38,994 nt of DNA from an uncultured Oscillospiraceae bacterium (GCA_900545655.1 UQZY01000020.1:1-38994); one strand, 5' to 3'; numbered from the stretch's first letter, positions 1 to 8,745 are shown. Notes: generated from the sequence alone by a model not told the origin. Made by a program: numbers and translations.

Positions 1-2
1 AG

Positions 3-308
3 AAGCTTGCGATAATTTCCGCGTGGCTGCACGACCCGAAGCTCATAATCATGGATGAGCCTTTTGTAGGACTCGACCCGAAAGCTTCACACCTTCTCAA
101 GGAAATGATGAGAGAGGTGTGCGACAACGGGGGTGCAATTTTCTTCTCAACTCACGTATTAGAGGTTGCCGAAAAGCTCTGTGACAAGGTTGCCATTATC
201 AAAGCCGGTCAGCTTATAAAATCGGGTACTATGGAGGAGGTTAAGGGGGATACATCGCTTGAATCCGTATTTCTTGAGCTTGAAGGTGATATGGAGGAGC
301 TTGTATGA
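3..308 (+). CDS. ABC transporter ATP-binding protein, C-terminal part (cut by window start)
   Basis: The reading frame is open from base 3 and has no start inside the window, so this is the tail of an ABC ATPase. About 100 residues are visible. They contain the end of Walker B (LIIMDEP), the D-loop (GLDP) and the switch histidine (STH), in the order and spacing of ABC nucleotide-binding domains, followed by a short tail. The gene ends in a TGATAAG context in which the permease start overlaps by 4 bp, so the two are translationally coupled. It should power the downstream permease in export across the membrane. The substrate cannot be read from the sequence. The ATG at 51 is the Met of the Walker B segment and is not a start. 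Confidence 0.93.
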   Translation, partial: KLAIISAWLHDPKLIIMDEPFVGLDPKASHLLKEMMREVCDNGGAIFFSTHVLEVAEKLCDKVAIIKAGQLIKSGTMEEVKGDTSLESVFLELEGDMEELV

Positions 309-1900
309 TAAGTCAACTTGTAAAAAAGCAGTTAACTGAAATTTTTCAGACATATTACATTGACAAAAAGACCGGAAAACCGAGATCAAAGGGAAAAGTA
401 ATAGCGTATTTTGTCATGTTTTTCGTATTGGTAATGGGAACCTTCGGTGCAGTATTTTATGGACTCGGATATCTTCTTTCACCCATGCTGACAGTAGGAC
501 TCTCGTGGCTTTACTACGTTATGATGTTCCTCATTTCAATTGCTATAGGTGTTTTCGGAAGCGTATTCAATACATTTGCCGGGCTCTACCTTGCAAAGGA
601 CAATGATTTGCTTTTGTCACTTCCGATTCCGCCGCAGAAGATTCTTATCTCAAGACTTGTTCCGGTATACCTTATGGGTCTTCTCTACGGCGGAATGGCA
701 ATGCTTCCTATGACAGTTGAGTTTCTTATGGGAACGAAAATTACGGCACGCGTGGTTGTTTGCTCGATTTTCGGAATAGTAATTGTTACATTGCTCATAT
801 TTATACTTTCATGCGCCCTGGGCTTTGTGGTAGCAAAAATCAGCAGTAGGCTCAAAAACAGAAGTTTCATAACTGTGATACTTTCTCTGGTATTTTTCGG
901 AGCATACTATTTTGTGTACTTCAAGGCAAATACCCTTATCACAAAAATGGTAAATAACAGTGTTGCTGTCGGTGAAAAGATAAAGGGATCCGCTTATATC
1001 CTTTACTTTATAGGAAAAATCGGAGATGGAGACTTCGTTTCTCTTTTTGTGTGTTTTGCTGTTACTCTTCTGCTCTTTGTACTTACATGGGTGCTTCTTT
1101 CACGAAGCTTCGTGAAGATTGTTACTACCACAAATGCAACAAAGAAAGCAGTATATAAGGCACAAAAGGCAAAACTTAAAAGTGTGGGCGGCGCAATGTT
1201 TTCAAAGGAGTTTGCAAGATTTACGTCAAGCCCTACATATATGCTCAACTGCGGACTCGGAACACTCTTTATCCTGATTGCCGGCGTAGCGCTTCTTATA
1301 AAGCGTGGCGATGTAATCGATGTGGTAAATGAAATGTTCGGTGCAAATTCAGGGCTTGTTGTTGTGGTGCTCGCAGTTGTACTCTGTGTAATGGCTTCAA
1401 TGAATGATATAACGGCTCCATCTGTATCTCTTGATGGCAAGAACATATGGATTTCACAGTCCTTGCCGATTAAACCGTCACAGGCTCTTATGGCAAAATT
1501 CAACGTTCATGTTATACTTACTGCAATACCTATGATTTTTACGATTATCTGTGTAGAAGCGGTGTTTAAAATGTCGCCTGTTCTTCGTCTTGAAATTGCA
1601 CTTCTGCCGCTTGCTTTTGTTGTTTTCAGTGCGGCTTTTGGTCTTGTTATCAATCTCAAATCACCGAACCTCAAGTGGACGAGTGAAACTATTGCCGTAA
1701 AGCAGAGCGTGGGTGTGATGGTCGCAATGTTCGGTGGATGGATTCTTTGTGTCCTTATGGGCGCTGCATACTACTTCGGTGAAAAGGTGATGTCCACAGA
1801 AGTATACCTTGCCGTTGTAACCACGATAATTATTGCCGCATCTGCTGCTATGCTCTCATGGATAAATAAGAAAGGTGCAAAGATATACGCAAACCTTTGA
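305..1900 (+). CDS. ABC transporter permease (ABC-2-like exporter subunit)
   Basis: This is a 531-residue polytopic membrane protein. After a basic cytoplasmic N-terminus, hydrophobic segments fall around residues 33-55, 68-100, 120-180, 188-205, 235-260 and then in a second block from about residue 315 to the end. This is the two-block layout of large ABC-2-type permeases. The start ATG overlaps the ATPase stop (ATGA), so the pair forms one exporter. The substrate is unknown; large two-block permeases of this kind are common in Firmicutes and often poorly characterised. A strong hairpin with a T tract follows after about 75 bp and should end the transcript. Confidence 0.85.
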   Translation: MISQLVKKQLTEIFQTYYIDKKTGKPRSKGKVIAYFVMFFVLVMGTFGAVFYGLGYLLSPMLTVGLSWLYYVMMFLISIAIGVFGSVFNTFAGLYLAKDNDLLLSLPIPPQKILISRLVPVYLMGLLYGGMAMLPMTVEFLMGTKITARVVVCSIFGIVIVTLLIFILSCALGFVVAKISSRLKNRSFITVILSLVFFGAYYFVYFKANTLITKMVNNSVAVGEKIKGSAYILYFIGKIGDGDFVSLFVCFAVTLLLFVLTWVLLSRSFVKIVTTTNATKKAVYKAQKAKLKSVGGAMFSKEFARFTSSPTYMLNCGLGTLFILIAGVALLIKRGDVIDVVNEMFGANSGLVVVVLAVVLCVMASMNDITAPSVSLDGKNIWISQSLPIKPSQALMAKFNVHVILTAIPMIFTIICVEAVFKMSPVLRLEIALLPLAFVVFSAAFGLVINLKSPNLKWTSETIAVKQSVGVMVAMFGGWILCVLMGAAYYFGEKVMSTEVYLAVVTTIIIAASAAMLSWINKKGAKIYANL

Positions 1901-1975
1901 TGAATACCTTGTCAACCTTAAGGAATTTTTTAAGGGAAGATTAAAAAGCATTCAAAAAACATAATTCAGGAATTT

Positions 1976-2015
1976 AAAAACACCTCAAAGTCAATACTAG
2001 CTTTGAGGTGTTTTT
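1976..2015 (+). terminator. Rho-independent terminator that also carries the SD of the next gene
   Basis: Fifteen bases at 1976-1990 (five A, then CACCTCAAAG) pair perfectly with 2001-2015 (CTTTGAGGTG, then five T) around a 10-nt loop. The T tract follows the stem directly, as in intrinsic terminators. It closes the ABC exporter transcript. The 3' arm contains GAGGTG (2005-2010), seven bases before the ATG of the penicillin-binding protein, so hairpin formation would bury that ribosome binding site. Confidence 0.85.
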
Positions 2016-2017
2016 GT

Positions 2018-3616
2018 ATGGGTAAAAGAATTGTAGTTTTGTTTTTTATCGTGGCTGCGGCGCTTTGCGGTTTGTCTGTGAGAATTATTTCGGTAAATGC
2101 GGGTGATTTCGCAAAGACCGCCGCCTACAGCAACAGCAGAACAATCCCCGTGGCAACGTCACGGGGAATCATATACGACTGCAATATGGAAAGAATGGTA
2201 AGCTCTCAGGATGAGTATGCTGTTGCTGTAAAGCCGACGGCGCAGGGATTAAACTCTGTGTCGGGATATATGGGTGAGGAGAAAATGCGCGAGGTTCGTG
2301 CGGACCTCGCAAAGGGTAATCCGGTACTCCTGCGCCTGTCGCAAAGGCCCGAGGGCGGACAGGATACACAGGTCATAGCCTACAAGCGTCGGTACTCCGA
2401 CAAGCAGCTTGCGAAGCACCTTGTCGGATACCTGGACGCTGAAGGCAACGGCGTTACCGGCATAGAAAAAAGCTTTAACGATTATCTCTCGGACGATGCC
2501 GGAACGCTCAAGGCTGCATTTTACGTTGACGCCCTCGGCCGAAATCTCAAGGGTGCCGAAATAGAGGTGATTGATGACGGATATTCAAGTGAAAAGGGTA
2601 TTGTCTTAACTATAGACCTACGTGTTCAAAAAGCTCTTGAAGATGCAATGGACAGCTGCTTTATAAACAGCGGATGTGCGGTGGCGGTGGATCCTAAAAC
2701 CGGAGCTGTCAGGGCTATGGTATCACGCCCGAACTATGATCAGCTCGATGTTGCCGCAAGTCTTAAAAGTGAGAATTCGCCGCTTGTAAATAAAGCTCTC
2801 ATGGCATATTCCGTAGGCTCAACCTTTAAGGTCGTGGTCTCCGCCGCCGCTCTTGAGGAGGGACCTCTTTCAAAGGAAAAAATTTTTGACTGCAAAGGCG
2901 TGATAAATGTCGGCGGAAAGGATTTCGGATGCTACGGAAGAACCGCCCACGGAAATGTTTCTATGAATGAGGCGCTCATTCACTCATGCAATACGTATTT
3001 TATTTCGCTCGCGGAAGATCTCGGCTCATATAAAATTCTGCAAACGGCAAAAAAGATGGGCTTCGGAACGCAGTTTACCCTGTGTAAAAACGTCGTTTCG
3101 AGAGAGGGAAAACTGCCGGCTTCCGCAGAGGTAAGCTCGGAGATAGATACGGCAAATCTCGGATTCGGTCAGGGATCGCTCCTTGCGACTCCGCTACAGC
3201 TTGCAAGCGCATTTTCAACAATAGCAAACGGAGGCTATTTTGTGGAGCCGTCGCTGATTATGGGTTATGTGGATGAGTCGGGAAGCTTCACACAGACAAG
3301 AACATCGGTCACAAGAAAAAGAGTTTTACGAAGCGGTACATGTAAAAGTCTTTCGGATATGCTTCAAAATGTTGTCCTTGAAAGTCCGAATACAAAGCCG
3401 GAAAGGGTGACTGCCGCCGGAAAGACCGCAACCGCTCAGACGGGGCAGTTTGACGGTGACAGGGAGATATGTCATTCATGGTTTGCGGGATGGTATCCCG
3501 TGAGCAATCCAGAGCTTGTTATCGTCATCATGAAAGAGAACGGAGCTTCGGGAAATGCGGACTGCGCTCCCGTGTTTAAAAAAGTGGTGGATACGTTGAC
3601 AACAGAAGTCAAGTAG
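2018..3616 (+). CDS. Class B penicillin-binding protein (peptidoglycan DD-transpeptidase)
   Basis: This 532-residue protein has one N-terminal membrane anchor (residues 4-25) and an extracellular part. It carries a dimerisation-type segment with the RGIIYD signature near residue 48 and a transpeptidase domain with the three expected motifs: S268-T-F-K271 (nucleophile Ser), S323-C-N325 and K469-T-A471. It should cross-link peptidoglycan, probably with a SEDS glycosyltransferase encoded elsewhere. No glycosyltransferase domain is present, and at about 530 residues it is short for PBP2/FtsI, closer to PbpA-type proteins. A TTG at 2003 lies in the terminator stem. The ATG at 2018, with GAGGTG seven bases upstream, is preferred. 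A division, elongation or sporulation role cannot be decided here. The stop is TAG. Confidence 0.88.
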   Translation: MGKRIVVLFFIVAAALCGLSVRIISVNAGDFAKTAAYSNSRTIPVATSRGIIYDCNMERMVSSQDEYAVAVKPTAQGLNSVSGYMGEEKMREVRADLAKGNPVLLRLSQRPEGGQDTQVIAYKRRYSDKQLAKHLVGYLDAEGNGVTGIEKSFNDYLSDDAGTLKAAFYVDALGRNLKGAEIEVIDDGYSSEKGIVLTIDLRVQKALEDAMDSCFINSGCAVAVDPKTGAVRAMVSRPNYDQLDVAASLKSENSPLVNKALMAYSVGSTFKVVVSAAALEEGPLSKEKIFDCKGVINVGGKDFGCYGRTAHGNVSMNEALIHSCNTYFISLAEDLGSYKILQTAKKMGFGTQFTLCKNVVSREGKLPASAEVSSEIDTANLGFGQGSLLATPLQLASAFSTIANGGYFVEPSLIMGYVDESGSFTQTRTSVTRKRVLRSGTCKSLSDMLQNVVLESPNTKPERVTAAGKTATAQTGQFDGDREICHSWFAGWYPVSNPELVIVIMKENGASGNADCAPVFKKVVDTLTTEVK

Positions 3617-3624
3617 AGTAAAAT
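3596..3624 (+). promoter_or_regulatory. Sigma-A-type promoter of alaS inside the end of the PBP gene
   Basis: TTGACA (3596-3601), a 17-bp spacer and TAAAAT (3619-3624) form a near-consensus promoter that overlaps the last codons and the stop of the PBP gene. The predicted start is near 3631, leaving a leader of about 80 nt before alaS. I see no T-box structure in that leader. Confidence 0.75.
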
Positions 3625-3708
3625 ATTTCAAGCATTTTTATATGAATGTTTACTTATAAATCGACGTTTATGAAACTTATACAGACTTATGAAGGAGAAC
3701 CGCAAACT

Positions 3709-6342
3709 ATGGAATGGACAGGACTTAACGAGCTTCGAGAGAAGTATTTAAGCTTTTTTGAGAGCAAGGAACACTTAAGACTTCCGAGTTTTTCACTTGT
3801 TCCTCAGGGTGACAAGAGTCTGCTTCTTATAAACTCCGGAATGGCTCCCATGAAGAAATACTTCACGGGAGAGGTTACACCGCCCAAAAAGAGGGTTACC
3901 ACCTGCCAGAAGTGCATAAGAACACCTGATATTGAGAGCGTGGGACATACTGCCCGCCACGGCACATACTTTGAGATGCTCGGAAACTTTTCATTCGGAG
4001 ATTATTTCAAGCACGAGGCTTGCCCATGGGCTTGGGAATTCCTCACAAAGGTTCTTGAAATCCCTGCGGACAAGCTTTATTGCAGCATATACGAGGAGGA
4101 CGACGAGGCTTACGAGATATGGAGCAAGGAGGTAGGAGTTCCTGCGGATCATATCGTCAGACTCGGCAAGGAGGACAACTTCTGGGAACACGGACAGGGC
4201 CCCTGCGGACCGTGCTCCGAGATTTACTTCGACCGCGGCGAAAAGTACGGCTGTGGAAGTCCCGACTGCAAGGTTGGCTGTGAGTGCGACCGTTTCATGG
4301 AAATCTGGAACAATGTATTCACCCAGTTTGAAAACGACGGAAACAACAACTACACACCGCTTGCTCATCCGAACATAGATACCGGCATGGGCCTTGAACG
4401 CCTTGCATGCGTTATGCAGGATGTTGACAATATATTTGAGGTTGACACCGTACAGAACATAATGAAAAAGGTTTCTGAAATTGCCGGTGTTTCATACCAC
4501 GAGGATGAAAAGAGTGACATCTCCCTGCGTGTTATCACTGACCACATAAGAAGCACAACCTTCATGGTCAGCGACGGCGTTATGCCTTCGAACGAGGGCA
4601 GGGGATACGTACTTCGAAGACTTTTAAGGAGAGCTGCCCGCCACGGCAGACTTCTCGGCATAGACCATACGTTCCTTACAGACGTTGCGGAGGTTGTTAT
4701 ACATGAGAACGAAAAGGCTTATCCGAACCTGGTCGAGAAGCATGATTTTATCATGAAGGTTATCGGCTCGGAGGAGGAAAACTTCAACAAGACTATAGAT
4801 ACCGGAACACAGCTTCTCTCCGAGATGATTGAAAACTCAAAGACCTCTGTCCTTTCGGGCGAGGATGCATTTAAGCTACAGGATACATTTGGCTTCCCCA
4901 TAGACCTCACAAAGGAAATGCTCCATGAAAAGGGTATGACCGTAGACGAGGAAAGATTCGCAGAACTTCTTACGGAGCAAAAGCTTCGTGCAAAGGCTGA
5001 CGCGGCCTCAAAATCTGTCGCAGAGGCATGGAAAGGAAATGCCGACGTTACAAAGGACTTCGACAAGACCGAGTTTGTCGGATATACGGACTTTTCCGTT
5101 GATGCAAGGGTTCTTGCAATCATAAAAGACGGTGAACAGGCCGATACCGCTGACATTGGCGAAGAGGCTGCGCTTGTACTTGACAGGACATCCTTCTATG
5201 CCGAGAGCGGCGGACAGGTAGGAGATACCGGAATTATCTCCTGCGAGGGCTTTACCTTTGAGGTAACAGATACCGTAAAAACACAGAACGGCGTATACCT
5301 TCATGTCGGCTCTGCAACTGACGGTTTTGTAAAGAAGGGCGAGAACGTTACTGCGGAAATAGACATTGAAAAACGCAAGGCGACTATGCGCAATCACACG
5401 GCGGCACATCTTCTTCAGGCTGCCCTTCGTGAGGTTCTCGGCTCACACGTTGAGCAGGCAGGCTCTTATGTAAGCCCGACGGTTTCACGCTTTGACTTTT
5501 CGCATTTCAGCGCCATGACAACAGAAGAGCTTATGGCGGTTGAAAAAAAGGTAAATGAGATAATACTTGAAAATATCCCGGTTGTTACAAAGGAGATGCC
5601 GCTTGAGGAAGCTAAAAAGCTTGGCGCAATGGCTCTCTTCGGAGAGAAATACGGAGATATCGTCCGCGTTGTAAAGGCGGGAGATTTTTCGACGGAATTC
5701 TGCGGTGGCACGCATGTTGACAATACCGGAAAGCTCGGTCTTTATAAGATCTTAAGTGAGTCCTCCGTTGCGGCGGGAATAAGAAGAATAGAGGCGGTTA
5801 CAGGCACGGGAGTGCTGGATTACATACACAGTGATGACGAGCTTATTGCAAAGACAGCCGCTGCTATGAAGCTTTCAAATATGCACGAGATTGACACAAA
5901 GGCGGCTGCTCTTACTGCTCAGCTGAAAGCCCTTGAAAAGCAGGTTGAGGAGCTTAACGCAAAAATCGCTTCCGCCAGCGCGAAGGATATGCTCTCAGAC
6001 GCAAAGCAGATAGGAGACATAAAACTGGTTGTTTCGAGAGTTGACGGCGTACAGGGCGGAGACCTTCGTATGATGGCTGACAGCGCAAAGGAAAATGACC
6101 CGTCTATTGTTGCTGTATTTGCTTCCGTGTGCGGTGAAAAACTCAGCTTTGCCTGCGCGTGCGGTAAAGAAGCAATCGCAAAGGGCGCTCATGCCGGAAA
6201 TATCGTTCGTGCCGTGGCAACAGTCGCAGGCGGTAACGGAGGAGGAAAGCCTGACAGCGCTATGGCAGGCGGTAAGGACTTATCAAGAGTTGACGAGGCC
6301 TTGAACGCAGCTGAAAAAGCAGTGGAAGAAATGATAAAGTAA
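3709..6342 (+). CDS. alaS: Alanyl-tRNA synthetase
   Basis: It charges tRNA-Ala with alanine in the cytoplasm. The 877-residue length is normal for bacterial AlaRS. In order: a class II catalytic core from the N-terminus (FESKEHLRLPS, then LINSGMAPMK), a tRNA-recognition region, and an editing domain with the zinc ligands H563-T-A-A-H567 and C665-G-G-T-H669. A C-terminal coiled coil and C-Ala domain end in a glycine-rich segment (VAGGNGGGKPD). An in-frame upstream ATG exists at 3646, but family proteins begin near MEWTGLNELR. The ATG at 3709 has AAGGAG about 11 bases upstream, so it is chosen. The gene has its own promoter overlapping the preceding gene. A Cys-rich segment near residues 182-195 (CGSPDC, then GCECD) lies in the catalytic region. 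Confidence 0.98.
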   Translation: MEWTGLNELREKYLSFFESKEHLRLPSFSLVPQGDKSLLLINSGMAPMKKYFTGEVTPPKKRVTTCQKCIRTPDIESVGHTARHGTYFEMLGNFSFGDYFKHEACPWAWEFLTKVLEIPADKLYCSIYEEDDEAYEIWSKEVGVPADHIVRLGKEDNFWEHGQGPCGPCSEIYFDRGEKYGCGSPDCKVGCECDRFMEIWNNVFTQFENDGNNNYTPLAHPNIDTGMGLERLACVMQDVDNIFEVDTVQNIMKKVSEIAGVSYHEDEKSDISLRVITDHIRSTTFMVSDGVMPSNEGRGYVLRRLLRRAARHGRLLGIDHTFLTDVAEVVIHENEKAYPNLVEKHDFIMKVIGSEEENFNKTIDTGTQLLSEMIENSKTSVLSGEDAFKLQDTFGFPIDLTKEMLHEKGMTVDEERFAELLTEQKLRAKADAASKSVAEAWKGNADVTKDFDKTEFVGYTDFSVDARVLAIIKDGEQADTADIGEEAALVLDRTSFYAESGGQVGDTGIISCEGFTFEVTDTVKTQNGVYLHVGSATDGFVKKGENVTAEIDIEKRKATMRNHTAAHLLQAALREVLGSHVEQAGSYVSPTVSRFDFSHFSAMTTEELMAVEKKVNEIILENIPVVTKEMPLEEAKKLGAMALFGEKYGDIVRVVKAGDFSTEFCGGTHVDNTGKLGLYKILSESSVAAGIRRIEAVTGTGVLDYIHSDDELIAKTAAAMKLSNMHEIDTKAAALTAQLKALEKQVEELNAKIASASAKDMLSDAKQIGDIKLVVSRVDGVQGGDLRMMADSAKENDPSIVAVFASVCGEKLSFACACGKEAIAKGAHAGNIVRAVATVAGGNGGGKPDSAMAGGKDLSRVDEALNAAEKAVEEMIK

Positions 6343-6422
6343 TTCTTCTGTTGTAACCTTTCATACCGGTTTTAGAACCACTTGTTCTATCTTTATTGAC
6401 AAACTGAGATAAGGAGTGAAAA

Positions 6423-6449
6423 ATGCATTATGGATTGTCTTTTTTGTAA
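6423..6449 (+). other. Possible 8-codon leader ORF overlapping the HIT gene start
   Basis: An ATG at 6423 lies 6 bases after AAGGAG (6411-6416), the ideal distance. It opens an 8-codon reading frame that stops (TAA) at 6447-6449. The HIT start at 6430 is 13 bases from the same AAGGAG and in another frame. The short frame may be a decoy or a translational leader. There is no further support. Confidence 0.2.
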
Positions 6450-6771
6450 AATTGTTAACGGAGAAATTCCAAGCACAAAGGTGTATGAGGATGACATTTG
6501 CTACGCTTTTCGTGATATCGACCCGCAGGGTCCCACACACGTGCTTGTGATTCCGAAGCAGCACATTCAGTCTGTGAATAAGATTGATGACGCAAACAAG
6601 GATATCATTGCTCATATCTTCACCGTGATTCCGAAGATTGCAAGTTCAGAGGGAATTGCCGAGGACGGTTACAGGGTTGTATCAAATATCGGCAGACGCG
6701 GTCAGCAGACTGTTCCTCATCTTCATTTTCATATCATCGGCGGAAGAGATATGACATGGCCTCCCGGCTGA
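6430..6771 (+). CDS. HIT family nucleotide-binding hydrolase (HinT-like)
   Basis: This 113-residue protein carries the histidine-triad motif HLHFH near its C-terminus and ends in the WPPG typical of HinT-like proteins. The N-terminal CLFCKI segment (Cys-x-x-Cys) is the usual start of the family. HinT-type enzymes hydrolyse purine nucleoside phosphoramidates and aminoacyl-adenylates in the cytoplasm, a sensible companion for the aminoacyl-tRNA synthetase upstream. The HIT start has its Shine-Dalgarno 13 bases away, longer than usual, and a competing ATG lies between. The 3' end is followed by about 40 bases without features and then a terminator. Confidence 0.93.
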   Translation: MDCLFCKIVNGEIPSTKVYEDDICYAFRDIDPQGPTHVLVIPKQHIQSVNKIDDANKDIIAHIFTVIPKIASSEGIAEDGYRVVSNIGRRGQQTVPHLHFHIIGGRDMTWPPG

Positions 6772-6812
6772 TGCCGATGGCTTGATACCCGGCTACAAAT
6801 ATCTGATTGATT

Positions 6813-6849
6813 AAAAAGCAGTCCTACTTTAAGAAAGGACTGCTTTTTT
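6813..6849 (+). terminator. Rho-independent terminator abutting comEC
   Basis: Thirteen bases at 6813-6825 (AAAAAGCAGTCCT) pair with 6836-6848 (AGGACTGCTTTTT) around a 10-nt loop, followed by T. It should end the alaS-HIT transcript. The comEC ATG is at 6851, two bases after the T tract. The only plausible Shine-Dalgarno, AAAGGA (6834-6839), lies partly in the loop and partly in the 3' arm. Confidence 0.85.
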
Positions 6850-6850
6850 C

Positions 6851-8629
6851 ATGCATAGACCGTTGTTTCTCATAGGCTTTTCGTCACTTTGGAGTATGCT
6901 TTTGGTTTCGCTTGTCTCGGACGGGGTGGCGGTAATAATGCTCATTGCTTCGGCAATACTGTTTCTTTTGACGGTCGCTGTCAAAAGCACCCGTCGGGAA
7001 AAGCTTTTTCCTGTGGTTTTTGCGTCCGTCACGGTCATAAGCGCGCTTTTTCTTTTGAAAACATACTTTATTTATTATCCTGTTGCGGGCCTTTGCGGAA
7101 AAACCTATACCATAACGGGGCGTGTTGTTGAGGTGTCAGGAAAAAATTCTTCCGATTCTTACGTGTGTACGGTGTCGGTTGAAAAAATTGAAGAAATCGG
7201 CACTGAAAGAACCAATACAAAACCAACTGACACTAAAAGTACCAATAGAAAAACAGCTGACACTAAAAGTGCCAATTCAAAAATAACTAACAGTAAAAGT
7301 GCCGATAGAAATACAACTGACACTAAAAGTGCCAATAGAAATACAACCGGTACTGAAAGTGAAACCGGCAAATTACCGAGAAACTTTAAGGTGAGGCTTA
7401 CATCAAAAACGTATGAGGGCAGGATAAATGACAGAGTGTCCTTTAAAGGCAAGCTGAGTATACCCGGAGATTTTCTCAAAGAGAAGGATCCGAGAGCTGC
7501 TGCCGGAATGAAGAATTATTACAAATCAAAGGATATTTTTGTTATGACAACCGCTTTTTCAGGGGTAACGGTTCTCGAAAAACAGAAAGACCTCAAGGTC
7601 GGGCTTTCTGGCAAAATTTCGGAGCTTGTATATAAAATTCGGAATCATGTTAAAGAGACCGCAAAAAGATATATCGCCGGGAGATACGCCGGAATTCTCA
7701 ACGGTATGCTTATCGGAGATAAATCCGAAATAGACGATGGTATATATGAAAATTTTAAAGCTGCGGGCGTAGTTCATCTACTCTCCGTATCGGGCTTTCA
7801 TTGCTCGCTTTGGGGGATGCTCATATACCGCGGACTGCTAAGATTGGGGGCTCCGAAAAGACTTTCATCATGCGCTGTAATCCTGTTTTTACTCGCGTTT
7901 GCCGTGGTAACGGGGCTGTCAAGAAGCACGGTACGGGCCTCTTTGATGCTGACGATTTTTTTTGTCGGCAGGATTTTCACGAGAGATTCCGACAGCATAA
8001 ATTCACTCGGTCTTGCGGCGCTCCTTGTAGTTTTCGGTAACCCCTTTGCTTGCGGAGATACCGGCTTTTTACTTTCGTTTTTTTCGACCCTCGGGATATT
8101 TTTGTTCTATCCTCCCATGAAAAAGTCCGTACGTCCCCTTATCAGAAAAAAGGTTCACAATTTTTATGTAAGACAAAGGGTGAATACATTGTCGGATATC
8201 GTCCTTATCTCACTCTGTACATTTGTGTTGAATTTTCCGCTTATTGTGCTTTTTCTCGGCGATGTATCCCTTATCTCTCCGCTTGCGAATCTCCTGGTTT
8301 CACCCATAGCTTCTTTGGCGATTTTCCTTACCGGAATCGGAGTCCTGCTTGACCTTGTACCGGGGATAAATATCTTCGCAAGCCCTGCTTTTCTGGTCGC
8401 CGGAGTCTCGGCAAGGTTTATTGATTTTGTAACTGAAAAGCTCTCGCTCATACCGTATTCGAGTGTGGCGGCGAATGACGGTGCAACCGTTCTCATTGTG
8501 TGCTTTGTTTTGCTCATAATTGCTTTTTCATTGACGAGTGAGAAAATAAGACCGAGAGTTACGGCTTTTGTTGCTTTAGCATTTTGGGGGGGTTGCGAGG
8601 TTATAAGCATCCTTTTCAGGGCTTTTTAA
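6851..8629 (+). CDS. comEC: ComEC/Rec2 family membrane channel protein, without metallo-beta-lactamase domain
   Basis: This 592-residue polytopic membrane protein resembles the DNA-uptake channel of competence systems. Residues 5-75 hold the N-terminal helices. Residues 85-245 form the soluble DUF4131-like region, here enlarged by five 10-residue repeats (121-170). From about residue 270 comes the competence domain with the LSVSGFH signature (about 309-315) and a series of membrane helices to the end. Full ComEC proteins are about 700-800 residues because of a C-terminal metallo-beta-lactamase-like nuclease domain, which is missing here. The protein may conduct single-stranded DNA without that nuclease or may have lost its competence role. 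No other competence gene is in the window, although holA follows, as it does in many Clostridia and Bacilli. Confidence 0.88.
   Translation: MHRPLFLIGFSSLWSMLLVSLVSDGVAVIMLIASAILFLLTVAVKSTRREKLFPVVFASVTVISALFLLKTYFIYYPVAGLCGKTYTITGRVVEVSGKNSSDSYVCTVSVEKIEEIGTERTNTKPTDTKSTNRKTADTKSANSKITNSKSADRNTTDTKSANRNTTGTESETGKLPRNFKVRLTSKTYEGRINDRVSFKGKLSIPGDFLKEKDPRAAAGMKNYYKSKDIFVMTTAFSGVTVLEKQKDLKVGLSGKISELVYKIRNHVKETAKRYIAGRYAGILNGMLIGDKSEIDDGIYENFKAAGVVHLLSVSGFHCSLWGMLIYRGLLRLGAPKRLSSCAVILFLLAFAVVTGLSRSTVRASLMLTIFFVGRIFTRDSDSINSLGLAALLVVFGNPFACGDTGFLLSFFSTLGIFLFYPPMKKSVRPLIRKKVHNFYVRQRVNTLSDIVLISLCTFVLNFPLIVLFLGDVSLISPLANLLVSPIASLAIFLTGIGVLLDLVPGINIFASPAFLVAGVSARFIDFVTEKLSLIPYSSVAANDGATVLIVCFVLLIIAFSLTSEKIRPRVTAFVALAFWGGCEVISILFRAF
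7211..7360 (+). repeat. Five 30-bp in-frame tandem repeats within comEC
   Basis: Units begin at 7211, 7241, 7271, 7301 and 7331, each ending in a close variant of ACTAAAAGT. Each encodes a 10-residue unit, for example TNTKPTDTKS, TNRKTADTKS and ANRNTTGTES. The frame is kept and the product is a hydrophilic Thr/Asn/Lys/Ser-rich linker. The bases before 7211 (CACTGAAAGA) look like the end of a partial unit. Confidence 0.93.
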
Positions 8630-8745
8630 AATGCGTTTGTAAGTTATTCGAGGTATAGTCGGCGGAAGGGTTTAAAAATGATTGCTTAAGGTTTTCACGT
8701 GATTATTTCGGGATTATAAAATGTTTACTAATAATGGACAAAATA

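Noticed and set aside
3617..3708. T-box leader for alaS
   Set aside because: Only 92 bp are available, with no specifier loop, T-box sequence or terminator/antiterminator pair.
6772..6812. Possible gene remnant after the HIT stop
   Set aside because: The stretch is too short to assign, and the HIT protein already ends at its family C-terminus.
7211..7360. Repeats resembling a CRISPR array
   Set aside because: Units are directly adjacent with no spacers and keep an open coding frame.
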